From contig NZ_WVRE01000001.1 in the NCBI RefSeq assembly GCF_013111185.1, forward strand, positions 806,001 to 870,000: a stretch of 64,000 nt of DNA, given 5' to 3'. The notes below the pieces were generated by a model, which worked only from the letters and a program-made list of their open reading frames with translations, did no database searches and was not told where the DNA came from. This DNA is from Ruegeria sp. HKCCD7303 (GTDB taxonomy: Bacteria > Pseudomonadota > Alphaproteobacteria > Rhodobacterales > Rhodobacteraceae). Of the stretch, positions 42,726 to 51,698 are shown piece by piece (the first letter of the stretch is position 1; every line of letters begins with the position of its first letter). The position numbers and the translations under genes are program-made.

Positions 42726-43942
42726 CGGCACCCCTCAAACGGCTCGACAACCAAACAGCGCGGGCCGTTTTCATGGATCGCCACGCGCTGGCGGAACTGC
42801 CATCGGGTGAGGCCAAGGGCGGTGCGCTTCTGAATCTGATCCAGCGGTTGGGGTTTGTGCAGCTCGACAGTATCAACACAGTTGCACGCGCCCATGACTT
42901 AATCCTGTTTTCGCGCAGGCCCAGTTATCGCGGCGCGCACCTGAAAAGGCTCTATGAAAGGGAAAAAGAGCTGTTCGAACATTGGACGCATGATGCGGCC
43001 GTGATCCCGATGGAGTTCTACCCCCACTGGCATCTGCGCTTTCAGCGCGACGCTGATTTGCTGAAAGCGCGGTGGAAGAACTGGCGACGGGATGGGTTCG
43101 AACAACAGTTTGAAACGGTGTTGAAGCACATCCGTGACCATGGGCCGGTGTCGTCCTCGGACGTGGGCAAGGACGAAAAGAAAGGCTCGGGCGGATGGTG
43201 GGATTGGCACCCGTCAAAAACCGCCTTGGAGTTTTTGTGGCGGTCTGGCGCGCTTACAGTTGTTGGCCGCGAGGGGTTTCAGAAACGCTATGACCTGACA
43301 GAGCGAGTTATTGAAACCCAACTTTGTCCGGGAAACATGCATTGCGATGCAGAAGCGACTGTGGATTGGCTGTGCAACGCAGCACTGGACCGACTTGGAT
43401 TTGCAACATCGGGCGAATTGGCTGCGTTCTGGGACACGGTCAGCGCAGCAGAAGCCAAAAGCTGGTGCGCAAGGGCGCTGGCCAAAGGCGATATAGAAGA
43501 GATCGAGATCACCTGCGCTGATGGGCGGCACCGCAAGGTCTTTGCCCGCTCAAACCTGGCGGACCAGAGTTTGGACCTGCCCCAGCCACCCGGGCGCATC
43601 CGCGTGCTCAGCCCGTTTGATCCAATGCTGCGTGACCGCAATCGCGCAGAACGGTTGTTCGGCTTTCACTATCGGATCGAGGTCTTCGTGCCGGAACCCA
43701 AGCGCAATTATGGTTACTACGTGTTTCCACTGCTGGAAGGTAACCGTTTAGTTGGCCGGATTGACATGAAAGCGCATCGCGACCGCGACATGTTACGCGT
43801 CAAAGCCCTTTGGCCCGAGCGCGGAGTGCGCTGGTCTGACGCCCGCACCCGACGCCTGAACGCCGAGCTGGATCGCGTGCGACGACTGGCGGGAGTCACA
43901 CAAATCGAATTTGCCAACGATTGGCTAAAAGACCCTAAATAG
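42722..43942 (+). CDS. YcaQ-family winged-helix DNA glycosylase
   Basis: A 406-residue protein of the HTH_42/YcaQ (AlkX) family, which unhooks interstrand crosslinks or removes bulky alkylated bases. The catalytic Gln-x-Asp motif appears in FVQLDSINTVARAHDL (the QLD form rather than QxQ). Winged-helix repeats cover about 130-300, with the C-terminal beta domain (FDPMLRDRNRAERLFGF). It starts inside the stop of the LacI gene (ATGA), so it is co-expressed with it. Confidence 0.9.
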   Translation: MTAPLKRLDNQTARAVFMDRHALAELPSGEAKGGALLNLIQRLGFVQLDSINTVARAHDLILFSRRPSYRGAHLKRLYEREKELFEHWTHDAAVIPMEFYPHWHLRFQRDADLLKARWKNWRRDGFEQQFETVLKHIRDHGPVSSSDVGKDEKKGSGGWWDWHPSKTALEFLWRSGALTVVGREGFQKRYDLTERVIETQLCPGNMHCDAEATVDWLCNAALDRLGFATSGELAAFWDTVSAAEAKSWCARALAKGDIEEIEITCADGRHRKVFARSNLADQSLDLPQPPGRIRVLSPFDPMLRDRNRAERLFGFHYRIEVFVPEPKRNYGYYVFPLLEGNRLVGRIDMKAHRDRDMLRVKALWPERGVRWSDARTRRLNAELDRVRRLAGVTQIEFANDWLKDPK

Positions 43943-43945
43943 GGT

Positions 43946-44644
43946 CTACTTTGCATCCGTCAGGGTCAATTCAATCGGCGCGAGCCCGTCTATCTCACCG
44001 CTCAGAACATCACCTGCCACAACCGGTCCAACACCCGCTGGTGTGCCGGTCAGAATCAGATCCCCGGGACGCAGGTGATAGAAGCCGGACAAGTGGCAGA
44101 TGATTTCGTCGATTTTCCAGATCAGCTCCTCAAGCGTCGCGTCTTGTCGCAGTTCATCATTGACGCGCAGACGGATATGCTTGTCTGCGTCCGGCGACCA
44201 TTTGCCTGCCGGTGTCAGCGGGGCAAATACCGCACCGTTTTCGACATCCTTGCCCAGATCCCAGGGCCGTTGCTTGTTTCGTTCGCGAATCTGCAGGTCG
44301 CGACGGGTCATGTCGAGGGCGCAGCCATAAGCATAAACTGCATCCCAAGCCTGCGCAGAGGTGGCACGGAATACAGGTTTTCCGATCGCCAGCACCAACT
44401 CCATTTCATGATGATAATTCTCGGTCCCTGCCGGGTACGGAACCATAGCCCCGGACAGAACCGCGTTGGCTGCAGATTTGGTGAAATAGAACGGTGCTTC
44501 GCGATCGACCTCATTCCCCATTTCGGCCGCATGGGCCGCGTAATTCCGACCGACGCAGAAAATACGCCCCACAGGATACTCTGCTGAGGCCCCAACAACA
44601 GGGATAGTAACCGGGTCGGGAAGGGAAAACAGACTATTTGACAT
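43946..44644 (-). CDS. Fumarylacetoacetate hydrolase family protein
   Basis: A 232-residue FAH-fold enzyme with the metal ligands visible in GTENYHHEMELVLAIG (Glu/Glu) and the Asp in CALDMTRRDLQ, plus the C-terminal ILTGTPAGVGPV loop. It hydrolyses C-C bonds in fumarylpyruvate-, acylpyruvate- or catechol-derived acids. It converges on the YcaQ gene with a 3-base gap. The HpaR/HpaI pair 0.6 kb away suggests an aromatic-degradation context. Confidence 0.93.
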   Translation of the reverse strand: MSNSLFSLPDPVTIPVVGASAEYPVGRIFCVGRNYAAHAAEMGNEVDREAPFYFTKSAANAVLSGAMVPYPAGTENYHHEMELVLAIGKPVFRATSAQAWDAVYAYGCALDMTRRDLQIRERNKQRPWDLGKDVENGAVFAPLTPAGKWSPDADKHIRLRVNDELRQDATLEELIWKIDEIICHLSGFYHLRPGDLILTGTPAGVGPVVAGDVLSGEIDGLAPIELTLTDAK

Positions 44645-45233
44645 GGTGCTCTCGGACTATTGTGCTGGTTCATCTTACGACCGCCAGTCCGATCAGCAAT
44701 ACAAGAAAACACGCCGAATTTCGCCAAAGCTTTGTTGGTGTTTCAGCGCAAACCCGCCCAATTCCGGTATGCAGTGCAATGACCGTTTCACAGCAATGTC
44801 ACTTCCGCCTTTATGACCTTGTCAAAGGAAGAACAAACGTGACTTGGCTCGGGCTTAAGTTGAGTTATGTCCTCAATTACAGATGTTGCAGCCGACAATA
44901 TGGCCGAACTGAAGCCAGATGCACACACTTGGCAAATTACCTAGCCGATGCGACTTCAGAGGTCCCATTTGCAAGACAATCCATCGGTTGGCAGTTACCA
45001 ACATCTATTTCGGAGAGCAAAGGCATGTGCCCGTCCCCGGGAGCAACGCTTTAATTAGAGTCTGTTTTGACTCGGCGCACACTCCGAATTGCAGGTCGGA
45101 CCGTCAGACTACACATGACGCAACCGGCCTCGGGCCAGGCAATGATCCAGTACGAGTCTGGCCGCCCCGCTGGAGAATACCCCCTAAACTCTCCGGCGGG
45201 GTTTCTAAGAAGCGTCTTCGCTTTAGCCACTTG
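44645..45233. other. No supported gene; one hairpin
   Basis: No credible coding region in 589 bases. At 45165-45200 CCCCGCTGGAGA and TCTCCGGCGGGG form a 12-bp stem (one G-U pair) with TACCCCCTAAAC in the loop, followed by TTTC on the + strand. The loop word recalls the island hairpins. The left part must contain the FAH promoter. Confidence 0.5.
45165..45200 (+). terminator. Hairpin downstream of hpaR
   Basis: A 12-bp stem (45165-45176 with 45189-45200) and a 12-base loop containing ACCCCCT, 34 bases beyond the hpaR stop. The weak TTTC tail is on the + strand, so its use as the hpaR terminator is uncertain. Confidence 0.5.
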
Positions 45234-45668
45234 TCAGGCTTCGAGATTTTTCAGGTCATTGAGAAGATCCAGCAACAACTCGTGCTTTTCCTGCCCCAGC
45301 TGAGACCGAATGCGTTCTGCTTGGGCGATACTTACGGGCAAATTGGCGCGAATGATCTGGGTACCGTTTGTGGTGATCTCAATGATCTGGCGACGGCGAT
45401 CTGCCGGATGAGAGCGCCGCGAGATCAAACCGCTTTGTTCCAGCTTCTGCAAAATCCGCGTCAGGCTGGGCAACAACAGGCAGGCGCGATCAGCGATGTG
45501 TGTCGGTTCCTGTGGGCCTTCTTCGTTCAAAACCCGCAAAACCCGCCACTGCTGTTCGGTGACACCAGCGTCAGCCAGCATTGCACGGATGGGTCCCATA
45601 ACCTTTTCCCGCGCCCGCAACAGCGCTATGGGCAAAGATCGCGACGTCAGAGGCAGGTCGTCAGTCAT
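45234..45668 (-). CDS. hpaR: MarR-family regulator HpaR
   Basis: A 144-residue MarR protein of the HpaR type (MTDDLPLTSRSLPIALLRAREKVMGPIR, quoted in short as 'SLPIALLRAREKVMGPIR'; recognition helix THIADRACLLLPSLTRILQKL; wing SHPADRRRQIIEIT). HpaR represses homoprotocatechuate degradation genes in enterobacteria. It is divergent from the HpaI-type aldolase, which supports the assignment. ATG 45668 is used. Confidence 0.9.
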   Translation of the reverse strand: MTDDLPLTSRSLPIALLRAREKVMGPIRAMLADAGVTEQQWRVLRVLNEEGPQEPTHIADRACLLLPSLTRILQKLEQSGLISRRSHPADRRRQIIEITTNGTQIIRANLPVSIAQAERIRSQLGQEKHELLLDLLNDLKNLEA

Positions 45669-45890
45669 AGGAAAATTATCACCGAATTTCAGCTTTTTCG
45701 CAAGCAATCCTCCCAGTTCTGGCAAGGCGCTAGTTATCATCATGCGGAGGCAAGGCGCCGCCAGCGTCGATTATGCCCCGTCAGAAAGGCTGCATTCAGA
45801 CTGGACAATTCACTGTCATAAGAGAAGATGCAGAAAGGACCCGGCACCGGGTCTTTGATAATCATGGTTTGCAAAAGCAAGAGAGATCTG

Positions 45891-46661
45891 ATGGCTGCCC
45901 CGGAAAACCCCTTCAAAAAGGCTCTAAATGAGGGAAAAACCCAGATTGGGTGCTGGATGAGCTTTGCTGAATCTGTCACCGCCGAGGTCATGGGCACAGC
46001 GGGTTTCGATTGGTTGGTAATTGACGGGGAACACGCCCCAAATGACATCCGTTCGATCCGGGATCAACTCATGGCTTTGGCCGCCAGCCCATCGCATCCG
46101 GTGGTGCGCGTTCCAATTGGCGAAACCTGGTTGATCAAAATGGTTCTGGATGCAGGGGCGCAGACCGTGCTGGTCCCAATCGTCGAAAGCGCCGAGCAAG
46201 CGCGCGAACTGGTTCGTGCGTGTCGCTATCCTCCGACCGGAGCGCGCGGCGTGGGTGCTATGGCGGCACGGGCGACTATGTATGGGGCTGTCGACGCGTA
46301 TATTCAAACAGCGGATCAGGAAATCTGCCTGTTGCTGCAAGTTGAAACCCGCGCTGGATTGGATGCCCTGGATGATATTTTACAGGTCGAGGGCGTTGAT
46401 GGAGTTTTCATCGGCCCCGCCGACCTGTCGACCGACATGGGCTATCAGGGCAACAGCGCCGCCCCTGAGATGCGCGAGGTGATCGCAGACGCGCTGGCGC
46501 GGATCAAGGCGTCTGGCAAAGCGCCGGGCATCCTTGCGACCAATGACGAGGCCCGGCAAGCCTATAAAGACATGGGCGCGCAGTTTTTGGCCGTAGGTAT
46601 CGACGTGATGCTATTGGCGCAGACGGCCCGTTCGCTTTCGGAGCAGTGGAAGGTGTCTTGA
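45891..46661 (+). CDS. hpaI: HpcH/HpaI family aldolase
   Basis: A 256-residue class II pyruvate aldolase (MAAPENPFKKALNEGKTQIG, VIDGEHAPNDIRSI, LLLQVETRAGLDAL, GVFIGPADLSTDMGY). The metal-binding Glu and Asp and the pyruvate-contact Arg are in place. HpaI splits 4-hydroxy-2-oxoheptanedioate to pyruvate and succinic semialdehyde; related enzymes act on other 2-keto-4-hydroxy acids, so the exact substrate is open. Divergent from hpaR. Confidence 0.9.
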   Translation: MAAPENPFKKALNEGKTQIGCWMSFAESVTAEVMGTAGFDWLVIDGEHAPNDIRSIRDQLMALAASPSHPVVRVPIGETWLIKMVLDAGAQTVLVPIVESAEQARELVRACRYPPTGARGVGAMAARATMYGAVDAYIQTADQEICLLLQVETRAGLDALDDILQVEGVDGVFIGPADLSTDMGYQGNSAAPEMREVIADALARIKASGKAPGILATNDEARQAYKDMGAQFLAVGIDVMLLAQTARSLSEQWKVS

Positions 46662-46665
46662 CCTT

Positions 46666-47808
46666 TCACGCGCGCATGGCCGCAGCGGCCTGAGCATACC
46701 CGCCCGACGCGCCATCAACAAAATGCACATGATCATCCCGGGTGGCCGACGGGACAATGCATGTCATCATCGCTTCGTTTTGTGCGTGCAAACCATAGCG
46801 TATCTTTCCACGCGACCGCGCTTGCTCCAGCATGTGTTCGATCCGTTTCAACGTGGACGCATCACAATCCAGCGTCATCTTCAAACCGTCATCAAACTTG
46901 CGAAAGTCTGCGTTGCCGCTGACCATCTTCTTGTAGTGGTCCGGCTCGAACTGACCCAGGCGTTTGCCCAATTTAAACAGGGCCGCGATCAACAGATTCT
47001 GGAACAGCAGAACAGTCTTTTGCAATACCATGTTCCGCCCATTGCGTGACACATGCGCGTCAATGTCCAAGCCAGGCGGCGGCCATTTCATAGGCGGGCC
47101 GTTCTCGGGCACGGGGTGCCCCGCACGCTCCAGCTTTTCCGACATGGACAGAACGGATTGCACCAGATCGGCAAAATCACCCTCTGACGCTGATGCAGTG
47201 GGCTCAACAACCAGCGAGACGATCTGGCCATGCCGAGCCGTACTGTTGGACCATCTGCACGACAGGCCTGTCAGATTCGGCTGTGCGCCCGGATCTGCTT
47301 GATCAACCATGTTGCGGCCAGCCTTCATCTCGGCTTCGGCCCAGGCCAGCCCACCCCCCGAGAACATGGCATAGTCCACGCCGGTAGATGGTGCATAGCG
47401 GGCCACGCGCACATCCCGACCGGCGGCTCGGACTTCGGCCATCGATACCATGGCCGCACGCAGAGGCATGGAAAACTCTTCTTCTGCCCAGCGTCGCAAA
47501 GCAGCCAATGCATGACGCGCGGCTTCGGCCTGACTGGGCGGAACGGCAAATCCAGCACCGTCGCCACCAAAAACATAGGGAAATAACTTGCCGTTCATGG
47601 CGTTGATCATGGCTGAAATCACAGCCGCCCCAACCGTGTTGACGGTTTTGTATCGGCCCCGGGCGATTTCTCCGGTTGAATCAACTATGTCGGCAACGCC
47701 GACGACCCATTCATCCGGCACAGCTGAAAACTGCGTCGGGTCCGCCACCAAAGTAAACTCCCGCAAAAGAGGGAGGTTTTCATAAAACTCGGAATGGAGG
47801 TCTTTCAT
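46666..47808 (-). CDS. DUF3095 protein with class III cyclase-like core
   Basis: A 380-residue cytoplasmic protein. Residues 35-170 resemble a class III adenylyl/guanylyl cyclase domain: metal-binding Asp40 and Asp43 in VADIVDSTGEI, and the beta-hairpin FPYVFGGDGAGFAVP with Asp83. The remaining C-terminal half is specific to DUF3095. Family function is not established; nucleotide cyclisation is inferred from the motif. It converges on hpaI with 4 bases between stops. Confidence 0.88.
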   Translation of the reverse strand: MKDLHSEFYENLPLLREFTLVADPTQFSAVPDEWVVGVADIVDSTGEIARGRYKTVNTVGAAVISAMINAMNGKLFPYVFGGDGAGFAVPPSQAEAARHALAALRRWAEEEFSMPLRAAMVSMAEVRAAGRDVRVARYAPSTGVDYAMFSGGGLAWAEAEMKAGRNMVDQADPGAQPNLTGLSCRWSNSTARHGQIVSLVVEPTASASEGDFADLVQSVLSMSEKLERAGHPVPENGPPMKWPPPGLDIDAHVSRNGRNMVLQKTVLLFQNLLIAALFKLGKRLGQFEPDHYKKMVSGNADFRKFDDGLKMTLDCDASTLKRIEHMLEQARSRGKIRYGLHAQNEAMMTCIVPSATRDDHVHFVDGASGGYAQAAAAMRA

Positions 47809-47949
47809 GGTCCCCCTCAAATCAATGTTGAGCTTAAATTAGGCGGGCGTAAGTCCAAGTCCCGTTTCTGAAATATACTACACACGCTTGTGCGTTGCAT
47901 CATGACATGCCAAGCCTTTCCCTAAAGCGCGCAAAATAAGGGGCAAGTT

Positions 47950-49122
47950 ATGCAGGCAGGTTTGGTGGTTTTATGCCTGGGCTACGTACTCAGCCAGTTT
48001 TTCCGCGCGTTTCTGGCTGTTCTCAGCCTCGACCTGGAACAGGATATTGGCGCAACACCCGAGGATCTGGCGTTTGCCTCGGGCCTTTGGTTCCTGGTTT
48101 TTGCTGCGATGCAAATCCCGGTCGGCTGGGCGCTGGATCGGGTTGGCCCCCGCCTGACCGCAGCGGTGCTGCTGCTGATTGGTGGTGCAGGAGGGGCGGC
48201 GCTTTTTGCCGCTGCGTCTACGCCAATGCATATCAGCATTGCAATGGGGCTGATTGGCGTTGGCTGCTCGCCGGTCCTGATGGCCTCATATTTTATCTTT
48301 GCCCGAGAATATCCTCCGGCGCGGTTTGCCACTTTGGCGGCTGTGATGCTTGGCGTGGGGTCTGTTGGCAACCTCGTGGCATCCTACCCCACCGCACTCG
48401 CGGTCGAGTGGATGGGATGGCGCGCAACGATGGTTGGGCTGGCCGTGATTTCGGCTGCAATTTCTCTTGGCATTTTGCTGACTGTGCATGATCCGAAAAA
48501 GGTTGAGACGGACCAAAAGGGGTCATTGTTGGACCTTGTGAAGGAGCCCGCCCTCTGGTTGATCCTGCCGCTGATGTTGGTCGCATACGCGCCTTCTGGC
48601 GCTTTGCGGGGCCTTTGGGCGGGGCCATATTTGAACGATGTTTTCGGGTTAAGCACGACGCAAATCGGCACCGCGACCCTGATCATGGGGGCCGCAATGA
48701 TCGCTGGCACTTTTGTCTACGGGCCATTGGATCGCGTTTTTGGTACCCGAAAGTGGGTTGTTTTTGCGGGCAATGCGCTGGGGGCAGTGGCGCTGACCTT
48801 GCTGTGCCTGTGGATTGACAACGCAATCTGGCTGTCTGTTCTGCTGCTGGCCGTCATAGGCTTTGCCGGGGCCAGCTTTCCGGTCATCATGGCCCATGGT
48901 CGGGCCTTTGTACCACCGCACCTGGTTGGCCGCGGCGTCACCCTTTTGAACCTGTTCGGCATCGGTGGCGTCGGCGTTGCCCAGTTCGTCACCGGTCGGA
49001 TTCATGCTGCCACCGTTCAGACTGGGTCAACCGCGCCTTACACGGCGATATTCGGGTTTTTTGCCATATCGCTTGCCATTGGTTGCGTGATCTATCTATT
49101 CAGCCGGGATAGTGTCGACTGA
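47950..49122 (+). CDS. Major facilitator superfamily transporter
   Basis: A 390-residue protein with twelve helices. The motif-A-like loop VGWALDRVGPRL after helix 2 and its weaker repeat GPLDRVFGTRKW after helix 8 are visible. Start MQAGLVVLCLGYVLSQFFRA runs directly into helix 1. The substrate is unknown. The glycosyltransferase follows 21 bases after its stop, so they may be co-transcribed. Confidence 0.92.
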   Translation: MQAGLVVLCLGYVLSQFFRAFLAVLSLDLEQDIGATPEDLAFASGLWFLVFAAMQIPVGWALDRVGPRLTAAVLLLIGGAGGAALFAAASTPMHISIAMGLIGVGCSPVLMASYFIFAREYPPARFATLAAVMLGVGSVGNLVASYPTALAVEWMGWRATMVGLAVISAAISLGILLTVHDPKKVETDQKGSLLDLVKEPALWLILPLMLVAYAPSGALRGLWAGPYLNDVFGLSTTQIGTATLIMGAAMIAGTFVYGPLDRVFGTRKWVVFAGNALGAVALTLLCLWIDNAIWLSVLLLAVIGFAGASFPVIMAHGRAFVPPHLVGRGVTLLNLFGIGGVGVAQFVTGRIHAATVQTGSTAPYTAIFGFFAISLAIGCVIYLFSRDSVD

Positions 49123-49143
49123 AGCAGCCATCAGGAGAGCCCG

Positions 49144-50175
49144 GTGAAAGACCCCGTCGTCATAGCCCCAAATCTGAAACGCAGGCTTTCGGGCGTGACC
49201 GCAACCATCGCAAGGCTGGTTCCGCTTCAGGCAAAATCAATCGACATCGCCGCCACGGGTCCGGGCCTGCCCGCCGACATCCCGCATATCCCGCTGGGCC
49301 GCCTACCCTTTCTTTCACGCCGTCCAATGCGCGTTTGGCATGCCCGTCGCAATACAGAGATGCTGCTGGGTCTGATCCTGCGGAACGTGTTCCGCCTGAA
49401 ACTCAAACTGCTGTTCACCAGCGCATCCCAACGTCCTCATACTGGCTACACAAAATGGCTGATCGGCAAGATGGACGCGATCGTGGCAACGTCACAAAAA
49501 ACCGCCGGGTACCTTGAGCGCGACGCGCAGGTTGTCATGCATGGTATCAACCTCGAGGACTTTACGCCCCCACAGGACAAGGCCGCCGTTCGGGAGAAAC
49601 TGCGGCTGCCGGACGGATTGCTGTTGGGATGCTACGGCCGCATCCGGCACCAAAAAGGTACAGATGCCTTTGTTGACGCGATGATCGATCTGTGTGGGCG
49701 GTTCGACACCGTTTCAGGTATCGTCATGGGGCGGGCCACCGAAAAGCACACCGCATTTCTGGCCGAGCTGAAAGACAAGGTTGCAAAGGCAGGCTTGTCT
49801 GATCGCATCCTATTCATGCCCGAGGTCACGGTTGATCAGATTGCCGAATGGTATCAGGTTCTGGATCTGTTCATAGCACCGCAACGGTGGGAGGGGTTCG
49901 GGCTCACCCCGCTTGAAGCCATGGCGTGTGGCGTACCGGTTGTGGCCACAGATGTTGGTGCGTTTTCCGAGATCGTGACCGACCCGTCGCTGGGCAGGGT
50001 GGTAGCCCCGGACGACATTCCCGCGCTGGCCGACGCAGCGGCGGAGATGCTGGAAAACCGTGATTCCCTTGCACTGTCCGGTCAGGCCGCCCGCACCCAT
50101 GTCGAACAGAATTTCGATATTCACGGTGAGGCAGAGACGTTGGTTGCGCTCTACCAGCGTCTTCTGAGCGCTTGA
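49144..50175 (+). CDS. GT4-family glycosyltransferase
   Basis: A 343-residue GT-B glycosyltransferase starting at GTG 49144, 6 bases after GGAG. The C-terminal Rossmann domain has GRIRHQKGTDAFVDAM and the EX7E-type site (APQRWEGFGLTPLEAMACGVPVV; Glu and Glu). Sequence style resembles the LPS-core mannosyltransferases LpcC/LpsB of alphaproteobacteria. It would act on the cytoplasmic face of the inner membrane. The exact acceptor is inferred. Confidence 0.9.
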   Translation: MKDPVVIAPNLKRRLSGVTATIARLVPLQAKSIDIAATGPGLPADIPHIPLGRLPFLSRRPMRVWHARRNTEMLLGLILRNVFRLKLKLLFTSASQRPHTGYTKWLIGKMDAIVATSQKTAGYLERDAQVVMHGINLEDFTPPQDKAAVREKLRLPDGLLLGCYGRIRHQKGTDAFVDAMIDLCGRFDTVSGIVMGRATEKHTAFLAELKDKVAKAGLSDRILFMPEVTVDQIAEWYQVLDLFIAPQRWEGFGLTPLEAMACGVPVVATDVGAFSEIVTDPSLGRVVAPDDIPALADAAAEMLENRDSLALSGQAARTHVEQNFDIHGEAETLVALYQRLLSA

Positions 50176-50278
50176 AGCGCCTCAATTCGACCTCAAACGT
50201 TCGATTCAGCGCCAAAAGCTCTTTTTTCTTTGCCGCAACGCAGCTATGAACGCGCGTCCTTAACTTTGGAGACATGAA

Positions 50279-51301
50279 ATGGGCTATCGCGTCGTTGTCG
50301 CCGGCGCCACGGGTAACGTGGGCCGCGAAATGCTGAACATCCTGGCGGAACGCCAGTTCCCGGTCGATGAACTTGCTGCTCTGGCAAGCCGTCGTTCGCT
50401 GGGGACAGAGGTAAGCTTTGGCGACAAGACACTGACGACCCAGGACATCGACACGTTCGACTTCACCGGCTGGGACATGGCGTTGTTTGCCATCGGCTCG
50501 GACGCCACCAAGACCTATGCCCCTAAGGCCGCAGCTGCGGGCTGCGTGGTGATCGATAACTCGTCGCTTTATCGCTATGACCCGGACATTCCGCTGATCG
50601 TGCCGGAGTGTAACCCCGAGGCGATCCACGACTATAAGAACAAGAACATCATCGCCAACCCCAACTGCTCGACCGCGCAGATGGTTGTCGCGCTGAAACC
50701 GCTGCATGACCGTGCCAAGATCAAACGCGTTGTGGTGTCGACCTATCAGTCGGTGTCGGGTGCCGGTAAAGAAGGCATGGATGAACTTTGGGATCAGACC
50801 AAGGCGGTCTACAACCCCACCACTGAGGTTGAGCCGAAAAAATTCCAGAAGCAGATCGCCTTCAACGTCATTCCCCAAATCGACGTCTTCATGGAAGACG
50901 GTTCGACCAAGGAAGAGTGGAAGATGGTTGTCGAGACCAAGAAGATCGTCGATCCGTCGATCAAGGTTACAGCCACCTGTGTCCGCGTTCCGGTGTTCGT
51001 CGGCCATTCCGAGGCCGTGAATATCGAGTTCGAGGAATTCCTGGACGAAGACGAAGCCCGCGACATCCTGCGCGAGGCACCGGGCATCATGGTGATCGAC
51101 AAGCGCGAAGCCGGTGGCTACGTCTCGCCCATCGAATGCGCGGGTGACTTTGCTACGTTCATCAGCCGTATCCGTCAGGATTCGACCGTGGAAAATGGCA
51201 TCAACCTGTGGTGCGTCTCGGACAACCTGCGCAAGGGCGCGGCCCTGAACGCGGTACAGATCGCTGAACTGCTGGGCCGTGAGGTTCTGAAAAAGGGCTG
51301 A
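50279..51301 (+). CDS. asd: Aspartate-semialdehyde dehydrogenase
   Basis: A 340-residue enzyme making aspartate semialdehyde for lysine, threonine, methionine and diaminopimelate. The NADP fold VVAGATGNVGREML, catalytic Cys in ANPNCSTAQMV, and the His-containing TCVRVPVFVGHSEAVNIEF block are intact. GGAGA precedes ATG 50279, and a strong terminator follows. Confidence 0.97.
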   Translation: MGYRVVVAGATGNVGREMLNILAERQFPVDELAALASRRSLGTEVSFGDKTLTTQDIDTFDFTGWDMALFAIGSDATKTYAPKAAAAGCVVIDNSSLYRYDPDIPLIVPECNPEAIHDYKNKNIIANPNCSTAQMVVALKPLHDRAKIKRVVVSTYQSVSGAGKEGMDELWDQTKAVYNPTTEVEPKKFQKQIAFNVIPQIDVFMEDGSTKEEWKMVVETKKIVDPSIKVTATCVRVPVFVGHSEAVNIEFEEFLDEDEARDILREAPGIMVIDKREAGGYVSPIECAGDFATFISRIRQDSTVENGINLWCVSDNLRKGAALNAVQIAELLGREVLKKG

Positions 51302-51329
51302 CGTTCCGGCCCCAATAAAGACCAAGAAG

Positions 51330-51358
51330 AAACCCGCTGTTTGGTCAGCGGGTTTTTT
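51330..51358 (+). terminator. Terminator of asd
   Basis: AAACCCGCTG and CAGCGGGTTT form a 10-bp stem with a 6-base loop, followed by TTTTG; 28 bases after the asd stop. Confidence 0.93.
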
Positions 51359-51429
51359 TGTTTCAGTCAGCCTAGATTGCAAACCAAACGGGCTCTAGTC
51401 GCGCATACAGTTTCTTGGACAGGACATTG

Positions 51430-51457
51430 AGGCCACAGAACTTAGGCCACAGAACTG
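51430..51457. repeat. Tandem 14-bp repeat AGGCCACAGAACT(T/G)
   Basis: Two adjacent copies differing only at the last base, in the otherwise featureless 397-base stretch between asd and the next gene. No gene is supported in 51359-51698. Confidence 0.6.
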
Positions 51458-51698
51458 CCCTTCCAAATACTGCACCCCGACCTGATTAGTCATAAGCGGA
51501 CGAAGCAGTCTTTCATACAGTGCCCAATTCCCCCGTCGCAGTTTACACAATCGGCGACGGTTCGAACCATTCGAAGTTCGAGATGCACAACCTTTCACTC
51601 CCATGTGTTCATTTTTATTGTTCGGCACCTCCCTCAACTTACTTTAGGGCAAATGACGTTCGCAGTAATACTTAAAAAATCGTGCTGGGGTTTCTGAC

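Noticed and set aside
51395..51637. 80-codon minus-strand ORF right of asd
   Set aside because: No ribosome binding site, covers a tandem repeat, and its translation is basic without recognisable features.
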